Positions 8,035 through 15,938 of a DNA stretch of 32,555 nt are shown here, in pieces. Position numbers and translations under genes: made by a program. The notes beneath the pieces are model-generated. The model was given only the letters and a program-made list of their open reading frames with translations, ran no database searches and was not told the DNA's origin. Location of the stretch: assembly GCA_902585265.1 (NCBI GenBank), contig CACICY010000006.1, positions 1 through 32,555 of the forward strand, in the 5' to 3' direction. The stretch is from an uncultured Pelagibacteraceae bacterium. GTDB lineage: Bacteria > Pseudomonadota > Alphaproteobacteria > Pelagibacterales > Pelagibacteraceae. Position 1 is the first letter of the stretch, and each line of letters begins with the position of its first letter.

Positions 8035-9036
8035 ATGGATGTTAAATTAGAAAAATGGTTCAGGCCACAGATTGATAAAGAACTACTAAAAGAGCTCACT
8101 AAGAGATCGGATCTTAAAGGATTTGTTCATGTAAGTATTTATTTTAGCTTTTTAATTTTTGCAGGATTATTGGCTTATAAAACATGGGGAACTTTGTGGT
8201 CAGTTTTTTGGTTTTATGTTTATGGAAATATTTTTTGTTTTTGTAATCCAATTTGGCATGAAACTGGGCATAAGACAGCTTTTAAAACTAAATTTTTAAA
8301 TGAATTTTTTTACTATATTTCATGTTTTATGGCTTATTTTGAACCAACAAGATGGAGATACACACACTTTGTCCATCATGGAAATACATATTCAACAAAA
8401 AATCCTTATGATCACGAAATTGAATACGATAATAATTTAAAAGATACTCCAAAAAAATTAATAATGAATTTAATTCCTTTTGGTGAACTATTATTTTTTA
8501 AAAGAAGTATTGCTTATGAGGTTATTAAACATGCATTAGGAATTAAAACCAGAGTAATGATTGATAGCATACCAGAGAACGCAAGACCAAGAGCAATTTT
8601 GATTTCACAAATTTATGTTATAATTTGGATATCTATAATTGTCTGCTCTCTATTAATTTCATCTTGGTTACCAGTTTTATATCTTTTATTGCCTCACTAT
8701 TATGGAAAAGGTTTACATAAATTTGTTGCATTTACCCAACATGCAGGACTAGCTAGGGATGTGAAGGATCATAGATTGTCAGCTAGAGATATGAAATTAA
8801 ATCCAATTTTAAGTTTTCTTTATTGGAAAATGGAATATCATTGTGTACATCATATGTTTCCAACAGTGCCAGCATATAATTTACAAAAGTTACATAACCA
8901 TTTAAAGGATCAATTACCTGATATTAAAAATGGACTATTTGAAACTTATAAAGAAATAATACCTGCACTTATCAAACAAAAAGATGAACCTAGCTATCAT
9001 CTAAATATTGATTTACCAAACAAACAAGTTTCTTAA
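8035..9036 (+). CDS. Fatty acid desaturase family, membrane di-iron enzyme
   Basis: This 333-residue integral membrane protein carries the three histidine boxes of membrane desaturases and hydroxylases: H75-E-T-G-H79, H111-F-V-H-H115 and H269-C-V-H-H273. An extra FTQHAG element near residue 236 is also common in the family. Hydrophobic segments lie at about 33-70, 85-100 and 190-225. The family uses O2 and an electron donor to desaturate or hydroxylate acyl chains or other lipids; no dedicated ferredoxin or reductase is adjacent. Desaturase, beta-carotene-type hydroxylase and alkane hydroxylase share these boxes, so the substrate is uncertain. Its TAA overlaps the ATG of the next small gene by one base, so the two are cotranscribed. 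Confidence 0.8.
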   Translation: MDVKLEKWFRPQIDKELLKELTKRSDLKGFVHVSIYFSFLIFAGLLAYKTWGTLWSVFWFYVYGNIFCFCNPIWHETGHKTAFKTKFLNEFFYYISCFMAYFEPTRWRYTHFVHHGNTYSTKNPYDHEIEYDNNLKDTPKKLIMNLIPFGELLFFKRSIAYEVIKHALGIKTRVMIDSIPENARPRAILISQIYVIIWISIIVCSLLISSWLPVLYLLLPHYYGKGLHKFVAFTQHAGLARDVKDHRLSARDMKLNPILSFLYWKMEYHCVHHMFPTVPAYNLQKLHNHLKDQLPDIKNGLFETYKEIIPALIKQKDEPSYHLNIDLPNKQVS

Positions 9037-9227
9037 TGTATAAGAATTATAAATTAATTTTGTTTTTGGGAGCAGCTATAATATTTCTTTACATGAGTGT
9101 AGGAAAGTATGAGGAATTTAGTATTAAAAAATCTATCTCAGCCTGTGTAATTGCAAAAAGTAAATTAAAAAAAGAACTACAACCCGAAGAGGCTAGAATA
9201 ATTTGTGAAAAAGAAATTAAAAAATGA
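9036..9227 (+). CDS. Small single-span membrane protein, function unknown
   Basis: This 63-residue protein has one hydrophobic N-terminal segment (about residues 5-22) followed by a charged, probably helical domain rich in Lys and Glu. Two cysteines, near residues 37 and 58, sit in the hydrophilic part (SACVIAKSK and ARIICEKEI). The ATG overlaps the desaturase stop (TAATG), so it is probably translationally coupled to that enzyme and might be a partner of it. I do not recognise a named family. It ends 14 bases before the convergent stop of the TPR protein. The tight coupling and ordinary local composition support it being a real gene. Confidence 0.6.
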   Translation: MYKNYKLILFLGAAIIFLYMSVGKYEEFSIKKSISACVIAKSKLKKELQPEEARIICEKEIKK

Positions 9228-9241
9228 TTAATATTTGATAT

Positions 9242-10960
9242 TTATAAAAAATTAATTAAATCTTTTTCTAAATTTAAAAGAACGTTATCCCAATTATTAA
9301 ATTGTTTTTGTTTGTATATTTTAAGATTTTGGTAAGGATGAATTTTATAATATTCATACCATCTCCAATCTGCATCAAATGGTATTAATCCCCAAGTTTT
9401 CTTTTCAAGTACACTTGATAAATGTAAAATTGAAGTGTCTGAGGAAATTATTAAGTCCAGGTTTTTAATTATACAGACAATATCATCTAAATTATTATCA
9501 CCATATTTAATGATTTTTGAATTTTCAAAAAATTCAATATCCCTATCCCAAATTTCTTTCTGTAAACTATAAAAGTTGCAATCGAGATTTAAAAGTTTTT
9601 TAAAACTTTTTAGTTTAATTGATCTATATGGTTCCTTGGGCCCAAAAAAATAACCAGACCAAACTAATCCAATATTTTTTTTATTGATATTTATCTTGTC
9701 TTTCCATTTTTTAAGTTTTTCGTCGTCTATGTAGAAAAGATTAAAATAATCATTATTATTTTTTTTGTAAAAAAATTTATTAAGTGATCCTAATGAGATT
9801 TTGAATGAATATTTATCAACCTTTACTTCTTTGTCCTTTATAATATTAATGTTTTTATAATTTTTTTTAAATATAGGGCTTACTTTATCTTTAACTACGA
9901 AGTCTACTGTTTCCACAATTTTAGATAATTCAATTAAATTAAACGAAAATTGTATAGTATCCCCAATACCTTGCTCGCTGTATACCAGTATTTTTTTGTC
10001 TTTTAAATCTTCTCCTTTCCATGTTTCCAAGTCATTGTATTTTTCATCACTTATTGATTTTCTAAACTCATAATAATTCCATCCATCTTCAAATTTTCCA
10101 TCTTTAAGCAACATTAATCCATGTAAAGATTTTAATTGTAAATCTTTTGGGAATTTTTTTAATCCTTCATTTAGTAATTTATTAGCTTTATCGTTATCAT
10201 TTACTCGTAAATATAAAGTTGTAAGCCTGTGCAAAGTTTTATTATGTATATTTTCTTTTAATAAATCTTCAAGTAAATGAATTGCATCATATATATTGTT
10301 TTTTAAAAGCATTAACTCTGCTTCATTTAATTTAAATTCTATATATTTATCATCTATACTCTTTGCAATTTGATAGTAAGCTTCAGATTTATTCAAATTT
10401 CTAGAAAATAAATAACATTTCAATAGGTTGTTATTTATTATTTTGTCTCTCTTGTTAAAAGATAATGCCTTTAAAAAATATTGCTCTGACTTATCTATTT
10501 TATTTAATCTAAGATAACAATTTCCAAGATTGTTATACAAATTTGCTTTGTCTTGAAAATTTAATTCATCACTAATCAAGTAGTACTCAATTGCAATATT
10601 TAAATTATTATTTAACTCATATACGTATGCAAGATTAAAAAAAGAAATTGGATTTTTCTTTGTTTCAATTTCAATTACTTTTTTTGAACAATTTATTGCA
10701 CTTTTTAAATCATTTGATTTTATATAAATTAAATATAAATTTTTATATGGATCTAAAAAATTTTTATTTATTTCAATTGATTTTAAAAAACTGGATTTTG
10801 CTTTAATTAATTCATTTTGTTTAACATGTATTGCTCCTTTAATATTATAAATAGTATGTAGGTTCTTATCTTCCCTAGTTTCATTGCAAAGTTTTAATGC
10901 TTCACTAAAATTACCTTTTTGATAATTTTCAACAATGTCTTTAAATATTTTATTTGTCAT
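9242..10960 (-). CDS. TPR-repeat protein with C-terminal glycosyltransferase-like (GT-B) domain
   Basis: This 572-residue protein has an N-terminal half (about 1-290) of degenerate tetratricopeptide helices, seen as repeated patterns such as AYVYELNNNLNIAIEYY and NNLGNCYLRLNKIDKSEQYF. The C-terminal half begins after WKGEDLKDKKILVYSEQGIGDTIQF (about 320-340) and continues through NIGLVWSG to ISSDTSILHLSSVLEKKTWG near residue 505. These last motifs resemble GT9/heptosyltransferase-like C-terminal folds often fused to TPRs in SAR11 and other alphaproteobacteria. No signal peptide is seen, so a cytoplasmic glycan- or protein-modifying role is likely. Whether it is catalytic is unknown. It may belong functionally with the nearby envelope-modifying cassette. 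Very low-complexity Lys/Asn/Ile composition makes finer assignment unsafe. Confidence 0.7.
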   Translation of the reverse strand: MTNKIFKDIVENYQKGNFSEALKLCNETREDKNLHTIYNIKGAIHVKQNELIKAKSSFLKSIEINKNFLDPYKNLYLIYIKSNDLKSAINCSKKVIEIETKKNPISFFNLAYVYELNNNLNIAIEYYLISDELNFQDKANLYNNLGNCYLRLNKIDKSEQYFLKALSFNKRDKIINNNLLKCYLFSRNLNKSEAYYQIAKSIDDKYIEFKLNEAELMLLKNNIYDAIHLLEDLLKENIHNKTLHRLTTLYLRVNDNDKANKLLNEGLKKFPKDLQLKSLHGLMLLKDGKFEDGWNYYEFRKSISDEKYNDLETWKGEDLKDKKILVYSEQGIGDTIQFSFNLIELSKIVETVDFVVKDKVSPIFKKNYKNINIIKDKEVKVDKYSFKISLGSLNKFFYKKNNNDYFNLFYIDDEKLKKWKDKININKKNIGLVWSGYFFGPKEPYRSIKLKSFKKLLNLDCNFYSLQKEIWDRDIEFFENSKIIKYGDNNLDDIVCIIKNLDLIISSDTSILHLSSVLEKKTWGLIPFDADWRWYEYYKIHPYQNLKIYKQKQFNNWDNVLLNLEKDLINFL

Positions 10961-10989
10961 TTTTTAAAATTTTATTTTCTTTGTCTTAA

Positions 10990-12255
10990 TCAAAGTAAAT
11001 TAGGTAACCATGTTGAAAATATAGGAAATAAAATCATTAAAATTCCATAAATAATTCCAACAATTGTAAACAATGGAACCTCTTTAAAAGCATTAGCAGG
11101 ATTTTCTTTAATTACACCTGCGGCTGTATAAATACCGACACATACAGGTGGAGTAATCATTCCTATACCTGCAAAAGCCACAAATACTACATATAAATGA
11201 AGTAAACTCTGATCAAAGGATAATGTTAAAGCAGCAAAAATTGGAACTGTTAAATAGAATACTGGAACAATTTCAACAAAAGTACCCAAAACCAAACATA
11301 TCACACCTAACATAGCCCAGAATAAATTTACACTTACACCCATATCAGTAAAATAAGTAATAATTTTTTGAGGTGCTTGTGTATAAGTTAGCACAACACT
11401 TAAAAATGTTGCTGTTGCAATAATAGAAAATATAACAGCAGTAATTATAGCAGTGTCTTTCAAACAACTTAAAAGAGATTTAAAAGTTAATTCTCTATAA
11501 ATTAAAAATCCTATAGCAACTGCATAAACTCCAGCAATTGCCGCTGACTCTGATGGAGTTAAAAAACCGGCATATATTCCACCTAATATTATAATTGGAG
11601 TTATTAAAGCTGGGAGTGCAGCAACAAAAGAAGCTAATCTCTCTTTAACGGTCGCTTTTCTATCTGCTCTTATATGTCTACATTTAAATAAAACTAATAG
11701 GACCATTAAAACTAAAAGTATTATTCCTGGTATGACACCAGCTGCAAATGTTTTTGAAACAGGAACATATGTTAGTGCACTAAATAAAATAGCAGCATTT
11801 GAAGGAGGAATTAAAGCCTCAAGTAATGCTGCTGATGCAGCTAAAACAACAACAAACGGAGTAGGGTAACCTTGCTCAATCATTTTGGGCATCATGATTG
11901 TTCCTACTGCAGTAATTGCAGCTAAAATAGATCCACAGAATGCTGCAAAAAATCCCATCGCAATAACCATTGCAACACCTAAACCCCCTGGCCAATGTCC
12001 AACTAAAGTTGTTGCAAATTTGACTAACCGTAATGCTGCCCCTCCTTTTAACATGGCCATCCCACTGAAAATAAATAATGGTACAGCTATAAGGACATGT
12101 TTTGTTAGAGCTCCAAAAGATACTTGAATTAAAACTGACCAAGGAAGATTTAGTCCACCAATAGCAGCTATGGAGCTACCTAATCCAAATACTAAAAAAA
12201 TTGGAACAGAAATTATTAAAGTTACTAGAGATAATATAGATGCTAATACAAACAT
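10990..12255 (-). CDS. dctM: TRAP transporter large permease (DctM family), system 1
   Basis: This 421-residue polytopic protein has about twelve hydrophobic segments and DctM hallmarks: GGLNLPWSVLIQ, PLFIFSGMAML, AAFCGSILAAITAVGTIMMPKM, EALIPPSNAAILF and GMITPPVCVGIY. It is the Na+-coupled translocating subunit of a tripartite periplasmic transporter, working with DctQ and the binding protein DctP. Its ATG follows the dctQ stop with no gap, so the genes form one dctP-dctQ-dctM transcript on the minus strand. The substrate cannot be read from the permease; TRAP systems mostly import carboxylates or sulfonates. The antisense open frames seen opposite it are compositional shadows. Confidence 0.93.
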   Translation of the reverse strand: MFVLASILSLVTLIISVPIFLVFGLGSSIAAIGGLNLPWSVLIQVSFGALTKHVLIAVPLFIFSGMAMLKGGAALRLVKFATTLVGHWPGGLGVAMVIAMGFFAAFCGSILAAITAVGTIMMPKMIEQGYPTPFVVVLAASAALLEALIPPSNAAILFSALTYVPVSKTFAAGVIPGIILLVLMVLLVLFKCRHIRADRKATVKERLASFVAALPALITPIIILGGIYAGFLTPSESAAIAGVYAVAIGFLIYRELTFKSLLSCLKDTAIITAVIFSIIATATFLSVVLTYTQAPQKIITYFTDMGVSVNLFWAMLGVICLVLGTFVEIVPVFYLTVPIFAALTLSFDQSLLHLYVVFVAFAGIGMITPPVCVGIYTAAGVIKENPANAFKEVPLFTIVGIIYGILMILFPIFSTWLPNLL

Positions 12256-12747
12256 TTATTTTCTTATTAAATTTATAATGTTATCAAATATCAACTCTAA
12301 TGAGGTAAGAGCTAATATTAAAAAACCAATAGGGAATGCTAAAAACATCCACCATATTGGTATACTTATTTCAATTTCCATGACTTGACCTAAATTGAAA
12401 TACATAATTGTTGCATCAAGTCCAGCTTTGAAGAATATACAAGCAGATATAAGTGCAACTATATTTACAATTAAAAACAAAATTTCCTTATTTTTTTTTG
12501 ATAATAATGGAGTTAAAAAATCAACTTTTATATGTTGTCCTTTTTTTAATAAAGGACCTAAAAGCGGAAAAACTAACCAACTAACTAAAACGGGCGGTAA
12601 CTCTATAAACCAAGCAAACCCAGTACCAGTTATGAATCTTGTAGCTGCACTTAAAAATAATGCAGCAACCATGATAAAAATAATAAGCATTGCGAGAGTT
12701 AAAGAAGCCGAAGCTAAATAATTATTAACTGCTCGCAAAGCTTTCAT
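12256..12747 (-). CDS. dctQ: TRAP transporter small permease (DctQ family), system 1
   Basis: This 163-residue protein has four transmembrane helices, the length and layout of DctQ. Recognisable elements are TRFITGTGFAWFIELPPVLVSW (about 35-56), with aromatic and acidic residues at the second helix, and KKGQHIKVDFLTPLL (about 67-81), the loop typical of the family. It stabilises the large permease and helps dock the periplasmic binding protein. It sits between dctP and dctM in the same transcript, 27 bases after the dctP stop and directly abutting dctM. Confidence 0.9.
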   Translation of the reverse strand: MKALRAVNNYLASASLTLAMLIIFIMVAALFLSAATRFITGTGFAWFIELPPVLVSWLVFPLLGPLLKKGQHIKVDFLTPLLSKKNKEILFLIVNIVALISACIFFKAGLDATIMYFNLGQVMEIEISIPIWWMFLAFPIGFLILALTSLELIFDNIINLIRK

Positions 12748-12774
12748 TTTAATAGATTAAGCAAATAACTTATT

Positions 12775-13791
12775 CTAATTATTTTTTGCGTACTCTTGTG
12801 CTGCTTTTAAAGCATCAGCATCAATCATTTTTGCCATAGCAGGCATAACTTTATCTTTCATAAGCTTATCAAATTTAGCTTTTTCAGCTCCTGAAAGAGT
12901 AGTTACAACTCCACCTCTGTCTTGGAATTCTTTAAGAACAGTTTCTCCATGATCCATAATTCTATCTGTTGAAAGAGTTCCTACTTCTTTTCCCACATCC
13001 ATAATTATTTTTTGTAAGTCTGCAGGCAAACTATTAAACCAAGTAGAGTTAGCCATGATGTATGCATCAGCATAATACTGATACGGCTTTTGAGCGTATT
13101 TTAAAAATTCCCACCAGCTATATGCTTTTATACTTCCTGGAGGACTATTAATAGTATCAATCATTCCAGACTGTAAAGCATTGTATACTTCGCCAGTTTT
13201 TAAGGATACACGGTTTGCCCCAAGAGCATCCCACATAGGTTCTTCACTTTTAAGAAGTCTTCTAGCTTTAAGACCTTTCATAGCATCAATACCTGTTAAT
13301 TCTCGCGCACTTGAAATTGACATTACAGGTCCAACAGGGTTGTACATGACTAAAGTTGAATTTGTTTTTTTTGTTAATTCACCCCAAATTTCTTTTCCTT
13401 TTGAAGAATTTTGAAAAAAACCTCTTTGTTGTTCCCAAGAATTAAATAGTCCTGGAAAAGAGGCAACATTAAAGTTCTTATTAATTGGTGGAAAACTTAC
13501 AACACCAACAATTCCTCCTAATTCAACTGCTCCTGAAGTTACTGCACCCATTACTTCTCTAATTCCGAAAAGTTGTTTAGATGGATATACCTCGATTTTA
13601 AGTTTTCCATTTGCTCTTTTATTTACTTCATCTGCAAAAATTTGAGCATGCTTAGCACTATGATGTTTTGGACTCCAATGAACAGATAGACGTCCAACAA
13701 TCTCAGCAAAAGCTGCAGTTGAAGAAATTACAAATGAAATAACTAAGAAAAAGCTAACTAAACTTTTTGATAATATTTTTATTTTATTCAT
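12775..13791 (-). CDS. dctP: TRAP transporter periplasmic substrate-binding protein (DctP family), system 1
   Basis: This 338-residue protein begins with a signal peptide, ending about STAAFA before E30. Family marks follow: FADEVNKRANGKLKIEVYPSKQLFG, FNVASFPGLF, and GLKARRLL with an Arg (about 178) at the place of the carboxylate-binding Arg. GEVYNALQSGMIDTINSP follows near residue 200. The ligand is therefore probably an organic acid, but its identity is open. It is the first gene of the dctPQM operon and is preceded by a strong Shine-Dalgarno sequence, as expected for an abundant periplasmic receptor. The pocket lies in a DctP branch unlike the second system in this window, so the two probably import different substrates. 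Confidence 0.92.
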   Translation of the reverse strand: MNKIKILSKSLVSFFLVISFVISSTAAFAEIVGRLSVHWSPKHHSAKHAQIFADEVNKRANGKLKIEVYPSKQLFGIREVMGAVTSGAVELGGIVGVVSFPPINKNFNVASFPGLFNSWEQQRGFFQNSSKGKEIWGELTKKTNSTLVMYNPVGPVMSISSARELTGIDAMKGLKARRLLKSEEPMWDALGANRVSLKTGEVYNALQSGMIDTINSPPGSIKAYSWWEFLKYAQKPYQYYADAYIMANSTWFNSLPADLQKIIMDVGKEVGTLSTDRIMDHGETVLKEFQDRGGVVTTLSGAEKAKFDKLMKDKVMPAMAKMIDADALKAAQEYAKNN

Positions 13792-13796
13792 ATTTT

Positions 13797-13803
13797 CCCT
13801 CTC
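13797..13803 (-). promoter_or_regulatory. Strong Shine-Dalgarno site of dctP, system 1
   Basis: On the minus strand GAGAGGG sits five bases before the dctP ATG. This strong anti-SD match contrasts with most genes here, which have little or no purine-rich site, and it fixes the start codon. Confidence 0.7.
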
Positions 13804-13903
13804 TTTTTTTAAATAATCTTATTATTTTGAATCAATTAAGACAATCAAAATAAAACTGCTTAAATTTGAATAATAAGGTCTAAATGTTATATTAATTAAA
13901 ATC

Positions 13904-14362
13904 ATGATTCACAAATTATCAAAAAGCCTTTTTGTGCTTTTTTTTCTGCTTTTATTTTCAAATTATTCTTTTGCAGAGAGTAAAATAGATAAAGCAGTGG
14001 ATCAAACTACTGACTTTTTAAAGTCAGTATCAAAAAGAGGATTAAATAAAAATCAAACTGCTGAATTTCTTAATAACTACGCCATAACTTTAAAAGATGA
14101 AAGAACAGATGGAGAAGTTACTTATATATTTGATAGTGAAAACTACAAGAGATATAAAGATGGGAAAGTCATATCTGAAGATGGATGGAGATTTTCAAAA
14201 TTAGGAGCTTTAAGATTATTTAATGGCGATGTAAAACTAACCTGGAAAATAAAAATTGGAAAAGAAAATTTAATAGTTATTAAAACCAAATTTCAACCTA
14301 TTGGAAAAGAATATCCTTTTACATACAAGCAAAAAAAATTATTTTTTGATGAAATCCAATGA
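13904..14362 (+). CDS. Secreted protein of unknown function
   Basis: This 152-residue protein has a clear signal peptide: basic MIHKLSKS, then a Leu/Phe-rich core, with likely cleavage after SFA at about residue 24. The mature part is charged, with a predicted helix (TTDFLKSVSKRGLNKNQTAEFLNNYA) followed by a beta-rich region (about 70-150) rich in Lys and aromatic residues. I recognise no enzyme motif or named family. It is divergent from the dctPQM operon across a 112-base gap and overlaps the next small membrane gene by four bases (ATGA), so the two are translationally coupled. A periplasmic role is likely from the signal peptide alone. Confidence 0.6.
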   Translation: MIHKLSKSLFVLFFLLLFSNYSFAESKIDKAVDQTTDFLKSVSKRGLNKNQTAEFLNNYAITLKDERTDGEVTYIFDSENYKRYKDGKVISEDGWRFSKLGALRLFNGDVKLTWKIKIGKENLIVIKTKFQPIGKEYPFTYKQKKLFFDEIQ

Positions 14363-14541
14363 ACCCAACTGACATTCTACTAAGTATTGCAATCGTTGGG
14401 ATATACACAATTATTTATGTTTATTTAAAATCTAAATATGATGATAATAAAACAATCATAAAATTATTTGTGATTGGCTTCATTTACGCAACAATAATTA
14501 CCGGTATTCTTTATTATTTAATAAAATTTGTAGCTTCTTAA
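14359..14541 (+). CDS. Small two-span membrane protein, function unknown
   Basis: This 60-residue protein has two hydrophobic helices (about residues 5-22 and 36-56) separated by a short charged loop (KSKYDDNKTI). It overlaps the preceding secreted-protein gene by ATGA, and its stop lies ten bases before the GST gene. The three probably form one transcript. No family recognised. Reality of the gene rests on the coupled start and the consistent membrane-protein pattern. Confidence 0.5.
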   Translation: MNPTDILLSIAIVGIYTIIYVYLKSKYDDNKTIIKLFVIGFIYATIITGILYYLIKFVAS

Positions 14542-14551
14542 TAAAGTTCAT

Positions 14552-15238
14552 ATGAAACATAAATTGGAATTAATTTATTTCAAAATGAGAGCGCTAGCAG
14601 AAGCTCCGCGTTTATTATTTCATTACACAAATATTGAATATGAAGATCTTATGTCATGGGATTATTATGGAAAGGATTGGTCAGAGGTAAAACATAATAT
14701 CCCATTTAAACAATTACCCATGTTAGTTATAGATAAGAAGCATGAGATTTGTCAAAGCATGGCAATCATGACATTTATTGAAAATTTAGCAGGTATTAAT
14801 ATTACTGATCCAATATTAAATGCAAAAGCAAATGCTATCATGCAGAGTGCACAGGAACTTTTTATGCCTCTTAACCCAACAGTAAATTTTGCAATAGGTG
14901 AGAAATTTATAAAGAAAAAAGATGACATGATACCGTTTTTATTATCAAGATTTGAAGATCTTGAAAAAGCCATGAAGAATAATGATAAAAAATTTTTTAT
15001 CTATGATGAGCCTAGAGCATGTGATTTTGTTGCGTTTCATCATTTAGATTTATCTAAAATGCTTGATCCCTCAATAATAAAAAAATTTCCAAGATTAGAA
15101 AAATTTCTGGAGGACATAATGTCTATCGAAAGTGTTAAATCTTATTTGGATAAACGTCCTGAATTAATTGATGTAAGTGTTGAACCAAAATTAGTTATTG
15201 ATGGGGTCCCACAGTCAACAGGAGTTAAAAAAACCTAA
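14552..15238 (+). CDS. Glutathione S-transferase family protein
   Basis: This 228-residue protein has a thioredoxin-like N-terminal domain (about 1-82) and a helical C-terminal domain. GST marks are LIYFKMRALAEAPRLLFHY (glutathione-site helix 1), FKQLPMLVID with the cis-Pro, and EICQSMAIMTFIE with the Gln-Ser glutathione-binding pair near residue 68. The pattern with an early Tyr (Y9) resembles sigma/alpha-like GSTs. Such proteins conjugate or reduce electrophilic substrates in the cytoplasm. It ends the short run that starts with the secreted protein, and a promoter for tRNA-Met follows. Substrate unknown. Confidence 0.8.
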   Translation: MKHKLELIYFKMRALAEAPRLLFHYTNIEYEDLMSWDYYGKDWSEVKHNIPFKQLPMLVIDKKHEICQSMAIMTFIENLAGINITDPILNAKANAIMQSAQELFMPLNPTVNFAIGEKFIKKKDDMIPFLLSRFEDLEKAMKNNDKKFFIYDEPRACDFVAFHHLDLSKMLDPSIIKKFPRLEKFLEDIMSIESVKSYLDKRPELIDVSVEPKLVIDGVPQSTGVKKT

Positions 15239-15248
15239 TTATTAATAG

Positions 15249-15277
15249 TTGATTGCGTTATAGAAAATTTCTATTAT
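15249..15277 (+). promoter_or_regulatory. Candidate promoter of tRNA-Met
   Basis: TTGATT (15249-15254) is separated by 17 bases from TATTAT (15272-15277). Transcription would begin near 15284, about 11 bases before the mature tRNA 5' end. Spacing is ideal and position fits, but AT-richness makes chance matches common. Confidence 0.45.
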
Positions 15278-15294
15278 AACTTTCAGGAATTTAT

Positions 15295-15371
15295 GGCGGG
15301 GTAGCTCAGTTGGTTAGAGCGCGGGACTCATAAGCCCGAGGTCAGTGGTTCGATCCCACTTCCCGCTACCA
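15295..15371 (+). tRNA. tRNA-Met (CAT), elongator type
   Basis: This 77-base cloverleaf folds as follows. The acceptor GGCGGGG pairs with TCCCGCT (two G-T wobbles at the ends), with discriminator A and encoded CCA. The D arm is GCTC/GAGC around AGTTGGTTA. The anticodon loop CTCATAA has CAT at 15329-15331. The T arm is AGTGG/CCACT around TTCGATC. The first acceptor pair is G-T, not the C-A mismatch of initiator tRNA, and the sequence resembles alphaproteobacterial elongator tRNA-Met. The base pair closing the anticodon stem is an A-G mismatch (15326 with 15334). The gene ends two bases before the convergent apt stop codon. Confidence 0.95.
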
Positions 15372-15373
15372 AA

Positions 15374-15901
15374 TTAATGGCCAGGAAAATCCATTAAATT
15401 TTCAACTTTGTAACCTTTTTTTTGAAGATTATCACAGCCACCTAAATCAAAAAGATTTATGACAAATATAAAGGCTGCAATATTTCCTTTAGAAATCTCT
15501 ACGAGTTTTGCTGCAGCTTCTGCAGTTCCTCCAGTTGCTATCAAATCATCTATTATAAGAACAGAATCATTTTCTGAAATTGAGTCTTTGTGAACTTCTA
15601 TTGTTGCTGTTCCATATTCAAGCTCAAAATCAACTGAATGCACATCAGCGGGTAGTTTATTTTTTTTTCTCAACATTATGAATGGTTTTTTTAAAATGTA
15701 AGAAACAGCAGATGCAAACACAAAACCACGTGATTCAATTGCTGCAATTTTATCTATTTTAAATTTTTTGGATCTCTCAACAATTTGATTTATTGACTCC
15801 TCAAAAGCAGTCTCATTCTTTATTAATGTGGTTATATCTCTAAATAAAATACCTTTTTTAGGATAATCTTTAATTGAGCGAATATAATCTTTTAAATCCA
15901 T
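15374..15901 (-). CDS. apt: Adenine phosphoribosyltransferase
   Basis: This 175-residue protein is of normal length for Apt. It contains YPKKGILFRDITTLI near residue 13, AAIESRGFVFASAVSY, the flexible-loop region KKNKLPADV, and the PRPP-binding motif VLIIDDLIATGGTAEAA (about residues 118-134). It converts adenine plus PRPP to AMP in the cytoplasm. The divergent neighbour mtnP releases adenine from methylthioadenosine, so the pair gives a natural salvage unit: MtnP makes adenine and Apt recaptures it. The two starts are only 37 bases apart, and the 3' end runs convergently into tRNA-Met. Confidence 0.95.
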   Translation of the reverse strand: MDLKDYIRSIKDYPKKGILFRDITTLIKNETAFEESINQIVERSKKFKIDKIAAIESRGFVFASAVSYILKKPFIMLRKKNKLPADVHSVDFELEYGTATIEVHKDSISENDSVLIIDDLIATGGTAEAAAKLVEISKGNIAAFIFVINLFDLGGCDNLQKKGYKVENLMDFPGH

Positions 15902-15911
15902 AATAGTTATT

Positions 15912-15928
15912 TATAATTCAGATATAAT
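15912..15928 (+). promoter_or_regulatory. Two tandem candidate -10 boxes before mtnP
   Basis: TATAAT occurs at 15912-15917 and again at 15923-15928 inside the 37-base apt/mtnP divergent gap. The downstream copy would start transcription near 15935, giving a nearly leaderless mtnP message. The upstream copy would give a leader of about 15 bases. No good -35 hexamer is visible for either. Confidence 0.3.
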
Positions 15929-15938
15929 TACTTTTTAC

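Noticed and set aside
11885..12721. Long open frames opposite dctM and dctQ (11885-12127, 12170-12388, 12395-12721)
   Set aside because: They are antisense to well-recognised TRAP permeases, have no domain, and arise from the hydrophobic codon bias of the sense genes.
13818..13877. Inverted repeat CTTATTATT ... AATAATAAG between dctP and the secreted-protein gene
   Set aside because: Only nine A/T-rich bases per arm, with about 42 bases between them; expected by chance at this composition.
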